DNA of 64,000 nt from an uncultured Steroidobacter sp. (GTDB taxonomy: Bacteria > Pseudomonadota > Gammaproteobacteria > Steroidobacterales > Steroidobacteraceae), in contig CALMII010000003.1 in the NCBI GenBank assembly GCA_937864115.1, positions 124,001 to 188,000 on the forward strand. The letters are read 5' to 3'. The first letter of the stretch is position 1. The number at the start of each line of letters is the position of its first letter. Position numbers and translations under genes: made by a program. The notes beneath the pieces are model-generated. The model was given only the letters and a program-made list of their open reading frames with translations, was not told the DNA's origin and did no database searches. Of this stretch, positions 22,107-31,050 are shown one piece after another.

Positions 22107-23804
22107 ATGGATTCCGCCCTCACGGTCGCGTTCGATCCCGCTGCGCCGGCAGACGAGCGGGCTGACGCGAATGCGCAGCTACAGAAGGCGACGATGCCGA
22201 ACGCATTGTCGGACCTGCTGCCGCGCGCCGATATCCAGCCAATCATCGACCACATCCGCGCCGATCTCGAAGAGCAGGCGATCACAAAGGCCCTATCCAG
22301 GCAGAACGTGATTCCCTTCCCCTCGAAGGCGGTCAAGGCGCGCAAGCCGGGCATGCAGTCGGTCTTCCTGGACGACATCCAGATCAATGTCCGCGGCGAG
22401 TGGTACGAGCGGCCCGGGGTATTCAGCTTCGACGCGATGCGCGCAATGGTCGAGCAGACGCCGATCCTGAATGCGGTCGTCATGACCCGAATTCGGCAGG
22501 TGCAACGCTTCTGTCGGGTTCAGAGCGTCGAGAAGCCAGGCTTCCAGATTCGGCTCAAGGACAAGGACAAGCACCCGAACGCCGAAGAGAAGAAGCAGAT
22601 CGAGGCTCTGCAGGGCTTCTTTCTGAACTGCGGATGGGAGTCCAATCCGCGCCAGCGGCTGCGCCTGAAGCGAGACAACTTCTCGAACTTCATGGCCAAG
22701 CTGGTTCGCGATTCCCTGACCATGGACTCGATGCCGATCGAGACCGAGTTCAAACGGGACCGGTCGCTCGGCATCGACGGCATCTATGCGGTCGACGGCG
22801 CCACAATCCGCCTCTGTAGCGAGGAAGGATACGACGGCGACGACGAGATCTTTGCGCTGCAGGTCGTCCAGGGAAACATCCGCGCCGCCTACACCTATGA
22901 CGACCTGATCTACATCCCGCGCAATCCGCGCAGTGATGTGCTGGTGGGCGGCTACGGTCTTGCTGAGACCGAACTGCTGATCCGGGTAGTGACAGGCTTC
23001 CTCAACGCCTTCACGTACAACACCAAGTACTTCGACTCGAACGCGATCCCGAAGGGATTGCTGCACCTGACCGGCAACTACGGCGAACAGGATCTGGCCG
23101 CGTTCAAGCGGTTCTGGAACGCCATGGTCAAGGGCATCAACAACGCGTGGGCCCTGCCTGTACTCGTCTCGAAGGATCAGGAGTCGAAGGCAGCCTTCGA
23201 GAAGTTCGGCGTCGATGTGAACGAGATGATGTTCTCGAAGTGGATGTCGTTCCTGACCTCCCTGATCTGCGCGATCTACAGCATTTCGCCGGACGAGATC
23301 AACTTCGAATCTTTCAGCGACGGCAAGTCATCGCTTTCGGGCAGCGACACGGACGAGAAGCTGGCGAACTCGAAGGACAAGGGCCTGCTGCCGCTGCTCG
23401 CCTACTACGACAACCTCTTCAGCGACTACATCGTCTCCGACTTCGGCGACAAGTTCGAGTTCGAATGGACCGGCATCGAAGTCGACGACCAGAAGCAGAA
23501 GTTCGAGGAAGTGAAGCTCTGCAACACGGTCAACGAGCTGCGCGCGAGCCGCGGCGAGAAATCGATCAAAGAGCCGTGGGGCGATGCCCCGCTCAATCCC
23601 TCGCTCATCGCTGCATGGCAAGCCGCGCAGCAGCAGAGCCAGGAGGACTACGGCATCACGCCCGCCAGCGGCGATGACGATGCTGGTAGCGACTTCGGCT
23701 CACCCAACGATGACGACGACAGAACTGATGCGGACTCCGCTGCGGAGGGCGCTGATCAGCTCGGCAAGTCTTTCGGACTGCCTCTCTTGACGATTGAACC
23801 TTAG
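22107..23804 (+). CDS. Phage portal protein
   Basis: A 565-residue protein forming the dodecameric DNA gate at the capsid vertex. Portal features: an N-terminal arm, DDLIYIPRNPRSDV..GYGLAE (about 265-285), IRVVTGFLNAFTYNTKYFDSNAIPKG (about 290-320), the long helix DLAAFKRFWNAMVKG, and SISPDEINF (about 392-400), all typical of the portal wing and stem. The C-terminus is acidic. It follows late motif copy 2 without an SD, and lies 11 kb from the terminase because the leftward operon intervenes. Confidence 0.88.
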   Translation: MDSALTVAFDPAAPADERADANAQLQKATMPNALSDLLPRADIQPIIDHIRADLEEQAITKALSRQNVIPFPSKAVKARKPGMQSVFLDDIQINVRGEWYERPGVFSFDAMRAMVEQTPILNAVVMTRIRQVQRFCRVQSVEKPGFQIRLKDKDKHPNAEEKKQIEALQGFFLNCGWESNPRQRLRLKRDNFSNFMAKLVRDSLTMDSMPIETEFKRDRSLGIDGIYAVDGATIRLCSEEGYDGDDEIFALQVVQGNIRAAYTYDDLIYIPRNPRSDVLVGGYGLAETELLIRVVTGFLNAFTYNTKYFDSNAIPKGLLHLTGNYGEQDLAAFKRFWNAMVKGINNAWALPVLVSKDQESKAAFEKFGVDVNEMMFSKWMSFLTSLICAIYSISPDEINFESFSDGKSSLSGSDTDEKLANSKDKGLLPLLAYYDNLFSDYIVSDFGDKFEFEWTGIEVDDQKQKFEEVKLCNTVNELRASRGEKSIKEPWGDAPLNPSLIAAWQAAQQQSQEDYGITPASGDDDAGSDFGSPNDDDDRTDADSAAEGADQLGKSFGLPLLTIEP

Positions 23805-23828
23805 CGCAACCCCCATTGGGAGAATGCA

Positions 23829-24248
23829 ATGGCATCTCTGATCTATGACTCGTACTTCGATGATCTCAACAAGGGCAACGTGGTCCCGTCCAGCGACAGC
23901 TTCAAGGGCATGCTGGTCGCGGCTGCCTATACCCCGAACAAGGGCACGCACGCGAAGCGCAGCGATGTGACGAATGAAATCACTGGCACCGGCTACGCGG
24001 CTGGCGGCGTTGCTGTCACCGTGGCGGTATCGCTCGACACGACCAACCATCGTGCCGACGTGACAATCACCGGCCCGAGTTGGGCGAGCTCCACCATCAC
24101 GGCGCGTGCCATGGTGGTCTACAAGAGCCGCGGTGGCGCGTCGAGCGCAGACAACCTTGTCTGCTACATCGACTTCGGTTCGGACGTTTCCAGCACCGGC
24201 GCGACCTTCCAGGTCACGGTGACTTCTCCGCTTCGCATTCAGAACTGA
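23829..24248 (+). CDS. Probable structural protein (strand-rich), 139 aa
   Basis: A compact Ser/Thr/Val-rich β protein (AVTVAVSLDTTNHRADVTIT, TARAMVVYKSRGG) behind a GGGAGA site. Similar short proteins occur next to tail fibres or as capsid accessory proteins. It is followed by a strong terminator-like hairpin, suggesting high expression. The exact location in the virion is unknown. Confidence 0.6.
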   Translation: MASLIYDSYFDDLNKGNVVPSSDSFKGMLVAAAYTPNKGTHAKRSDVTNEITGTGYAAGGVAVTVAVSLDTTNHRADVTITGPSWASSTITARAMVVYKSRGGASSADNLVCYIDFGSDVSSTGATFQVTVTSPLRIQN

Positions 24249-24254
24249 TCTGGC

Positions 24255-24290
24255 GGGCGAGGCAACCCCTCGCCCTTCTCTGTTCTGTTT
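24255..24290 (+). terminator. Intrinsic-terminator-like hairpin
   Basis: Arms GGGCGAGG (24255-24262) and CCTCGCCC (24268-24275) with a 5-base loop, followed by a pyrimidine/T-rich run. It lies directly after the gene at 23829-24248 and probably reduces readthrough into the fibre genes. Confidence 0.65.
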
Positions 24291-24304
24291 GCTTGGGGAG
24301 TGGC

Positions 24305-24535
24305 ATGCTCGATCCGGCCTCGCTGACCGATGACGAGTTGCAGTCTCGTCGCGTGTTTCTGGAAGAAGTGCGCGAGAACTGCACGCGCGAACTGACCGTG
24401 CTCAACCGCGAGACGGAGCGGCGCGACTGGGCGCGTCACGCGCAGATTCAAGCCGCTGTCGCCATTGCCGAGGCTCGTGGGCAGGAAGTGGTCCATGCCA
24501 TCGGCGATGGCGTATACGCGGGCGTCGTGGCGTAG
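24305..24535 (+). CDS. Small helical phage protein, 76 aa
   Basis: GGGGAG site, ATG at 24305. The product is a charged helix hairpin (LTDDELQSRRVFLEEVRENC ... LNRETERRDWARH, then IQAAVAIAEARGQEV). Possibly an assembly or fibre chaperone, judged only by size and position before the fibre genes. Confidence 0.6.
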   Translation: MLDPASLTDDELQSRRVFLEEVRENCTRELTVLNRETERRDWARHAQIQAAVAIAEARGQEVVHAIGDGVYAGVVA

Positions 24536-24538
24536 CAC

Positions 24539-26305
24539 ATGGGAAGTCCGCGCCCATCGCTTCTGTTTGGCATCCCGAGCGCGTCTTGGGATGGCAAGTA
24601 CTACGCTCGCTATCCGCGCGGCGACAAGCCTGGCAATGCCGGAAATCTGGCGCTTGGGGTGTCCTCCTATTCTGTGATCGAGGGGCGGCAAGCGACCTTC
24701 ACTGTCTCGCGCACGGACGGATCTAGCGGCGCTATCGCTGTTGACTGGACGCTGTCCGGCATATCGCAGGGCTCGCCCTCCCCGGCCTCCGGTTCAATCA
24801 CCTGGGCCGACGGCGAGACCGGGTCGAAGTCCCGCATCATTACCGTCGGCCTAGTTACAGCCGGACAATCCGGCACTCTGACGTTGTCGAATGCTCGATC
24901 GACCAGTGGTGGAGCAACGCCGGTCATCACTGGAGCGACCGCCACTTTCGCAATTTCGAACGACACGGCTGCGCCGACTGTCGCCGCCATCGCCGCCTCC
25001 GCGCTGTCGTCATCGAGCATCCAGATCACGCTGGTCACGCCATCGACCGATGCTGGCTCCGGACTTTCGAGCTACACGCTGCAGCGTGCGACAAATTCCA
25101 GCTTCAGCGCGAATCTCGTGAACGTCACGGGCCTGGCGAATGGATCGTTCCCGTACTCCGTTACAGGCCTGAACGCATCGACGAGGTATTACTTCCGGCT
25201 GGTGGCGCTGGATCTCGCGGGCAACTCGTCAACGAGCGCGAGCGCGAATGCGACGACGCAGGCGAGCGGCGATGTCGCTATGACATTTGATTCTGGGTGG
25301 ACCGTCGGCGGCGGATCGTTCGCTCCCGGACAATCGTACGCGTTCAGCCGCACTGCGGCGGATCTTGGCACCGGGCCAACCGTGGTTGGCTACATCAGCG
25401 CTCGCGGCGGATCGGCGGGAGCAAACGTCACATCCGCGGGTGTGGTCGGTACGTTCGAGATGACCGTAGGAGATGGCGGCGGAGATCAGCCGACATATGC
25501 GGTCGGTCCGGACGATGACACATGGATGCAGATGCTGACAGTGGCAAATTCCCATGTGGGTGACGGCACTGTCCGTCAAGCGAACCTGAATGGCCTGCCA
25601 AATTTCGATACGTTCTACGTGTCGATGCAACTGTACACCGACGCCCCCACCAGTTTCGCTTCCTACAACGAAAAATCGGTATGGGTAACGCGCAACGGGA
25701 ACGTGTCTGGTGCCGGTCATGACTTGGTGCTGTCGCAATCGTTCAGCGTCGGATCAAACTCGAGCGGCGGCACCGCGCTGTACTGGGGCGGCACGGGCAG
25801 CGATAACGCGGGAAATTACCCGCCGAACGACGGGCGCAACGTCAGAAACGCGCAGACATTCCGGTCGTGGGGATTCAGGCCACATACGACAGCCGCAGTA
25901 AACGCGCTTTACGACGCCTTCATGCAGACTGTGGTCGGGTCGTCTCGCTATCAGTCGTCATCGACAGGTCTGCGCACAGCTTGGGGGTCTCCCGGGGTCG
26001 ATGCGTCATGGACTCAGATCTACTGCGTCGGATATCTTCAGAATCGAGGGGCAACGCCGCCCGTCAGCTCGTATCTCGTGAAAGATTACCTGGTGCAGAT
26101 TGGCGCGAACGCATGGAAGCGATTCTTTCTCACGAATGCGCCAACCCTCGCCGGCTCAACGCGGATGTTTGACTGTCGCCCGATATCCTGGAGTGCGGGC
26201 GCAGTGACGATTGTGCTGCCCTACGTGGGCGAGTCAGACCTGAGCGGCTGGTATCTGTGGTACGGCAATGGGACGTCATACACCAGAGTAGGGAGTGCGA
26301 GCTAA
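24539..26305 (+). CDS. Tail-fibre-like protein with Calx-beta and Fn3-like domains
   Basis: A 588-residue protein. Residues about 40-145 resemble a Calx-β repeat (SVIEGRQATFTVSRTDGSSG ... ITWADGETGSKSRII). About 150-240 resemble fibronectin type III (SSSSIQITLVTPSTDAGSG ... YTLQRATNS ... ASTRYYFRLVALD). The rest is a large Gly/Ser/Tyr-rich β domain containing many aromatic residues, suited to carbohydrate binding. This layout fits an adhesin or tail fibre. It is placed behind the portal rather than at the tail end of the cluster. Confidence 0.7.
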   Translation: MGSPRPSLLFGIPSASWDGKYYARYPRGDKPGNAGNLALGVSSYSVIEGRQATFTVSRTDGSSGAIAVDWTLSGISQGSPSPASGSITWADGETGSKSRIITVGLVTAGQSGTLTLSNARSTSGGATPVITGATATFAISNDTAAPTVAAIAASALSSSSIQITLVTPSTDAGSGLSSYTLQRATNSSFSANLVNVTGLANGSFPYSVTGLNASTRYYFRLVALDLAGNSSTSASANATTQASGDVAMTFDSGWTVGGGSFAPGQSYAFSRTAADLGTGPTVVGYISARGGSAGANVTSAGVVGTFEMTVGDGGGDQPTYAVGPDDDTWMQMLTVANSHVGDGTVRQANLNGLPNFDTFYVSMQLYTDAPTSFASYNEKSVWVTRNGNVSGAGHDLVLSQSFSVGSNSSGGTALYWGGTGSDNAGNYPPNDGRNVRNAQTFRSWGFRPHTTAAVNALYDAFMQTVVGSSRYQSSSTGLRTAWGSPGVDASWTQIYCVGYLQNRGATPPVSSYLVKDYLVQIGANAWKRFFLTNAPTLAGSTRMFDCRPISWSAGAVTIVLPYVGESDLSGWYLWYGNGTSYTRVGSAS

Positions 26306-28560
26306 TGCCTGATCTTTATGCGTATGTCGATCCGGCGGCGGGCGACGATGGTACTGGCGTTGCAAACGCTAACCCCGTGACTGCCGCTGCATCGCCGTAT
26401 CAAACGCTCGCTGCCGCGGAGAGCGCAAACAGACAGAACCTCACAACGCTCGGCGGAGCATTCGTTATTAGAGTGCGCGAGGGGGTTGAGAGTCGTGCAA
26501 CAGCAATAGGTATTCTGAGCGCCAACTGGCCCGGCTCGACAGATGCATATTGCGTGCGCATTGAGGCCGCTGGAGATGGATATAACGACGGCACGCCATC
26601 GGAGAGTGTTGGCTACACGTTGAAATGCACCGGTGGCGGCGCCAATGTGCTGTCCCACGACGATGTTTGCGTGTCACTGCGTGGTTTTCGCCTAGCGCAG
26701 ACAAACTACGGCGACGCATTGTCCCATATCTTGGCTTACGGCTCTCTCTCGCTCGACCGAATGGTGATCGCTGCAGAGGATGGCGCATGCGTGCGATCTG
26801 CAGGTGGCGCAGATAGCGCCGGCCGGCGCACGTCGATACTCAACAGCGTCATTATCTCGAAGGCGGAGCGCGCGTTTCGAGGGAACGTCTCTACTAACGA
26901 TCACTATCTGACGATTGAGCATTGTACGCTGATCGGCAATCACGCCACATTCCCATCTGTACACCTCAGCGATGAAGTGCAGACTGTCAGATATAACTAC
27001 GCGCACAATCGCGGCGCGGGCGCTGCTTATGGTGGAACGGGATGGGCGGGATCGACAAGAGCGCGCAACGCGTCAAGTGACAGTAGTGGTGACGGTGGAT
27101 ATCAATCCATCGCGTACAGTACGTCGAGCGGCGCTTACTTCACGGGCATCACTGCTGGGTCGGAAAATCTCGACATCAGCGCGTCGTCGTCACTCAAAGA
27201 TGCGGCGACCGGATCGTCAGAAACACAGGATGTAGTGGGTCGCTCGCGATCCATTCCTGACATCGGTGCGTTCGAGTATCCGAGCGCGCCTTCTTCTCAG
27301 GTACGGTCGACCAGCACGGCAGCGGAAGTTTCGAGCGGATCGCTCACGCTCAGTGAGCCGTCGGGCGCAGCCGTCGGGGATATTCTGGTCGCGATCATCT
27401 CCTCTCGAGGTAGCGCAGCTTTCATGCCGCCGTCGGGTTGGCAGCAGATCGTGCAGGTGACCGACGGCAATACATCGACCACCGCATCGAGTTCAATCGC
27501 CTCGGGCTGCGCGTTCTGGATTCGTCGCGGTGGCAGTGCTCCCAGCTACGACTTCTCGCGGACTGGAGGCGACGTCGCGCGCGGCGTAGTGGTCGCCATC
27601 CGAGATGCGAGAGAGGAGGGATCGCCGTTCGATGGCGTTCCTACCATCAATACGCTGGGGTCGAACTCAGCGACGGTGACTACCGGTGAAATCACCACGG
27701 CCAATGCGAACTCGCTGCTGCTGCTCGCAATCGCCGGCGCCGACAACACGACCGTGAGCGGCTACACGGCTGCGACCGACCCGACCTCTGGCTGGACGGA
27801 GAGCCACGACTCGAACACTGCGACAGAAGCCGACACTACCGTTGCGGTGGCGACCGCGACGAAGGCCAGCGCGGGCGCAACCGGTACGCTCCAGGCGACG
27901 GCGGGCGTGTCAAGTCAACACGTTGCAATGGCGTTCGCGATCGGCAGCGTTGGAACGACAGCGCCGAGCGATGAGGTTGCGGTCTCCGGCGTGACGCCGG
28001 GCGTCCTGCGCAATGGTCAGACCGGGATTGTCATCGCCGGTTCCGGCTTCCTGAACACGCAGGGCGCTGCCCGGGTGGTCATCTCCCCGACCGACGACAT
28101 CGATGACCCCGACGCGGTCGAGCAGACCATCACGTCTTATGGGGCGACGAGCATCCAGATCACGGCGGTTCGCGATGATCTGGAGTTCCACGAATCCCTG
28201 TTCCTGTTCGTCGAGACCGACGAGGGTGATTCGAACGAGGACGGCTTCACGGTCTCGTTCACGCCTGCGACCGCAACGCTCAATTTCACGGGCGATAACA
28301 GTTTCATCACGAACAGTGGAGCGCTGCAGGCGAGCGTCTCGGGGATCACCGTCCTGTTCTATAGCAGCGCGCGACCGCCGAGCAGCGGTACGGCAGACCA
28401 GACACTGACCGGTCGCTCCACGGATGGAAGCGGTGAGGCGTCATGGCAGTTCGACGCGGGATCGCTGGAGTACGGCGATCCGGCCTTCTATATCGCTTTC
28501 GCAACCGATCCGGACGACGACTTCTTCTCCATGGGAGAAATCGTTCCGGACTACGCGTAA
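26305..28560 (+). CDS. Large fibre-like protein with β-helix start
   Basis: The ATG overlaps the previous TAA by one base. The 751-residue protein opens with LYAYVDPAAGDDGTG, a typical start of right-handed β-helix (pectate-lyase-like) phage proteins. A repetitive stretch with LTIEHCTLIGNHA-like turns follows up to about residue 330. The second half has Ig-like or IPT-like strands (EVAVSGVTPGVLRNGQTGIV, then IAGSGFLN). It is probably a receptor-binding or depolymerase-type fibre; catalytic residues cannot be assigned. Confidence 0.65.
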   Translation: MPDLYAYVDPAAGDDGTGVANANPVTAAASPYQTLAAAESANRQNLTTLGGAFVIRVREGVESRATAIGILSANWPGSTDAYCVRIEAAGDGYNDGTPSESVGYTLKCTGGGANVLSHDDVCVSLRGFRLAQTNYGDALSHILAYGSLSLDRMVIAAEDGACVRSAGGADSAGRRTSILNSVIISKAERAFRGNVSTNDHYLTIEHCTLIGNHATFPSVHLSDEVQTVRYNYAHNRGAGAAYGGTGWAGSTRARNASSDSSGDGGYQSIAYSTSSGAYFTGITAGSENLDISASSSLKDAATGSSETQDVVGRSRSIPDIGAFEYPSAPSSQVRSTSTAAEVSSGSLTLSEPSGAAVGDILVAIISSRGSAAFMPPSGWQQIVQVTDGNTSTTASSSIASGCAFWIRRGGSAPSYDFSRTGGDVARGVVVAIRDAREEGSPFDGVPTINTLGSNSATVTTGEITTANANSLLLLAIAGADNTTVSGYTAATDPTSGWTESHDSNTATEADTTVAVATATKASAGATGTLQATAGVSSQHVAMAFAIGSVGTTAPSDEVAVSGVTPGVLRNGQTGIVIAGSGFLNTQGAARVVISPTDDIDDPDAVEQTITSYGATSIQITAVRDDLEFHESLFLFVETDEGDSNEDGFTVSFTPATATLNFTGDNSFITNSGALQASVSGITVLFYSSARPPSSGTADQTLTGRSTDGSGEASWQFDAGSLEYGDPAFYIAFATDPDDDFFSMGEIVPDYA

Positions 28561-28564
28561 AACT

Positions 28565-30388
28565 ATGCGGCTACTCAGCAACCTTCGAGACGGACTCGGG
28601 CGGCGGTTCCTTTCGAACCTGATCGGCGCGTCAGGCGCGGCAGGTGTCGGCACCGGAGTAACCGCTTCCAGCCATGCGCCGAGCGGAGCTGCGACCGGCG
28701 CGGCAGAGTCGAGTGGCGCTGGCGCATCGGTCAGTGTGAGCGCGCCAGACGGTGTAGGTCAGCAGGTCGTGGGAGCCGCCGGCGACGGCGTGGCCGTAAC
28801 CACGACTGCGCCGAGCGCTACTGCGTTTGTGTTCGGCGAAGTGACGCTGGTTGCCCCGCTATACACTGGCCCGAACTCGATTCTGAATGCCATCAACTTC
28901 GACGGAACGCCTCTTCCTGGTGACGCGGTACGCTTCGAACTCACGAACGGATTCACCGTGTTGCCGAGCGGTGAGATCTTCGCGAACGAGAACAGCGGCA
29001 CGTACACGCTGCAGTACAACGATGGCAGCGGCTGGGTGGAATTCCAGGTAGAGCTGACGGACGCATTTGTTGCGTCCGGTACCGGCGCATCGGCGGCATC
29101 TGTCGCGCCGAGCGGCGAAGCGGTGAACACAGCGGCAGGGTCAATCCCGTCCTCGAGTGCATCTGCGCCGGACGCGACCGCGTCGGGCGCATCGGCAGCC
29201 TCGGGCGCAATCGGCTCGGCTACAGCGACGGCGCCGAGCGGCGGGTCGTCCGGCAGTTCGGTTGGATCAGGAAGCATTGCATCCGCAACTGCTGCGGCTC
29301 CTGACGCTGCCGCGATCGGCGCTGTGAGTGCGATCGGTTCTGGCGTCACCGCGTCCGTGAGCGCGCCCGGCGGACATGGCGGCGGTGCCTCTATTGCGAC
29401 AGGCAGCGGCATTGAGGCGACGGCAGCCATCCCGCTTGGAAGTGCGAACCCTGTTGGCCCAAGCCTCGCACTCGGCGCCATTGGCACCTCCACGGTGGGA
29501 ACGCCCGCCGGCTACGCTACGGGCGGACTGTCAGTCGGCGGCGCGATCGGGCAAGCCGTCGCATCGGCTCCGAGTGCGATCGGACGCGGCAGCGCCGTTA
29601 CGTCCGCCGCAATCGGAACTGCCGCCGCCTCGGCCATGGAGGCGTCAGCCAGCGGCAATGCCAGAGCTGTCGGAACTGGACGACAGTCATCCGCTGTTCC
29701 GCCGCAGGTAACTGCAATTGGATCGGCCGCCGCCACTGGCGCTGGACAGCAGCGCGTCGCCTCAGCGCCGACCGCAGTAGCGGGTGGAGCTGCCGCGGCG
29801 AAAGCGGGCATCGGGTCAGTATCGGCAGCCGCTCCGACCGGAAGCACGAGCACGTCCGTCAACGTCGGATCAGGCATCGGGACCGCTTCGACTCTGGCGC
29901 CATCCGCCATCGTTGCCGGCTCAGGGTATGCCACTGCGGAGATCGCGACCGCAACCATCAACGAGCCGCAAGGCGCCGCTGCAGGCAATGCTCGCGGACA
30001 AGGAGGCTTCGGCGCATGTGTGGCGAGCGTCCCTACCGGCGGCGCAACCGGCGCAGCGGAGGCGTCATCCTCGCTCCCTTTTGGCAGTGGCTCGGCGCCA
30101 TCTGGCGAGGCATCGTCGAACGACTCCGCGGTTGGCTCGGGTAGCGTCGTCATGGCCTCGGCGCCGCAGGGGATCGTTACGGGCGGAGCGCGCGCGTTCG
30201 GCAACATCATATCGATTCGCGCCTACGCTGCAGCGGCGCGCGTGACGGGCGACATCCTCCCGGTGATCCTGCCGGAGGATCCGCGCATCCCTGAGCCGCC
30301 GCCATCGACGATCACGTCGAGCGGTCGAAAGCCGGCTCCGAGCGATGTGACGATCCCCGCCTCCAAGATTTCATCGAGTAGGCGATGA
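28565..30388 (+). CDS. Ala/Ser/Gly-rich repetitive fibre-like protein
   Basis: A 607-residue protein. Apart from a folded insert at about 95-175 (VAPLYTGPNSILNAI ... YTLQYNDGSGWVEFQVEL), it consists of degenerate 20-30-residue units of the type G.A.ASA.AP.G.A.G.A.A. Ala, Ser and Gly make up most of it. Such composition is known in silk-like, collagen-like or polyglycine-type extended fibres. I infer a long thin virion fibre. It overlaps the start of the next gene by four bases. Confidence 0.6.
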   Translation: MRLLSNLRDGLGRRFLSNLIGASGAAGVGTGVTASSHAPSGAATGAAESSGAGASVSVSAPDGVGQQVVGAAGDGVAVTTTAPSATAFVFGEVTLVAPLYTGPNSILNAINFDGTPLPGDAVRFELTNGFTVLPSGEIFANENSGTYTLQYNDGSGWVEFQVELTDAFVASGTGASAASVAPSGEAVNTAAGSIPSSSASAPDATASGASAASGAIGSATATAPSGGSSGSSVGSGSIASATAAAPDAAAIGAVSAIGSGVTASVSAPGGHGGGASIATGSGIEATAAIPLGSANPVGPSLALGAIGTSTVGTPAGYATGGLSVGGAIGQAVASAPSAIGRGSAVTSAAIGTAAASAMEASASGNARAVGTGRQSSAVPPQVTAIGSAAATGAGQQRVASAPTAVAGGAAAAKAGIGSVSAAAPTGSTSTSVNVGSGIGTASTLAPSAIVAGSGYATAEIATATINEPQGAAAGNARGQGGFGACVASVPTGGATGAAEASSSLPFGSGSAPSGEASSNDSAVGSGSVVMASAPQGIVTGGARAFGNIISIRAYAAAARVTGDILPVILPEDPRIPEPPPSTITSSGRKPAPSDVTIPASKISSSRR

Positions 30389-30885
30389 TCGAGCGACCGA
30401 AGGATCCTGAACCAAAGCCTGGAGTCATCGTCGGTGACGAGGTCTTCGTGCGCCATCCGCGCGGCGATTGTTCCGCGCGCGTGGTCGCGACCGGCAAACA
30501 CGGCATCACAGCGACGATTGGCGGCAAGCCGCATCGCGTGAAGTGGGAGAACGTGCTCGGCCACAAGGCACGCACTGCGCTCCACTACAACATCGTCGAG
30601 CGAGGTGAGGATGGCCACTTGGTCGAAGATGCGGGCGGCGCGCGCCGCTTCATCAATATTCCGAACGAGGCGAAAGCTGACCCGCTCATCGTCAAGGCGC
30701 TGCCGAAAGATCGCGGACTGAAAGCTGGCAAGTCCGTGTCGTTCCGACTCGGGGAGAAGGACGGCGAAGGCACCATCATCGGTCGCCCTGGAGCGCACGG
30801 CGCGCATGTTCGCGACGCTTCCGGTGCCGTGCATCTGATTCGCTGGCACGAAATGAAGCCAACAAAGAAGCGAGTCGTGAAGTAA
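30385..30885 (+). CDS. Phage protein with two SH3/KOW-like stretches, 166 aa
   Basis: Two similar β-barrel-like segments can be seen: VGDEVFVRHPRGDCSARVVATG ending in HRVKWENV (about 17-58), and KSVSFRLGEKDGEGTIIGRPG ending in IRWHEM (about 114-160). It may therefore be an internal duplication of a small SH3-type fold, with the repeated G-x-G-T/A-x-V and RW/KW endings. Last gene before a new late motif. Function unknown. Confidence 0.55.
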   Translation: MIERPKDPEPKPGVIVGDEVFVRHPRGDCSARVVATGKHGITATIGGKPHRVKWENVLGHKARTALHYNIVERGEDGHLVEDAGGARRFINIPNEAKADPLIVKALPKDRGLKAGKSVSFRLGEKDGEGTIIGRPGAHGAHVRDASGAVHLIRWHEMKPTKKRVVK

Positions 30886-31025
30886 CCCTGTAGAGGACGA
30901 TTCCCCATCGTCCGACCAGCGGGCAGGTGTCGATAACAGCCCGCGGCGGCCACGTCTGTCGCGCCTCCGGGCGCAGTCCTCCTGCACAGAATGGGAAGCC
31001 GCTCCGGTGCCGTCTTCGGACGGCG

Positions 31026-31041
31026 TCGTGACTGTACTGTC
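31026..31041 (+). promoter_or_regulatory. Late-promoter-like motif, copy 3 (head morphogenesis)
   Basis: TC-GTGAC-TG-TAC-TG-TC, a full consensus match, ending 9 nt before the ATG at 31051. Immediately upstream is the hairpin GCCGTC-TTCG-GACGGC. No SD sequence precedes the ATG. Confidence 0.65.
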
Positions 31042-31050
31042 GCATTTCCT

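Noticed and set aside
28759..29493. Minus-strand frame in the repeat fibre gene
   Set aside because: The Ala/Pro-rich frame mirrors the low-complexity repeats of the real gene.
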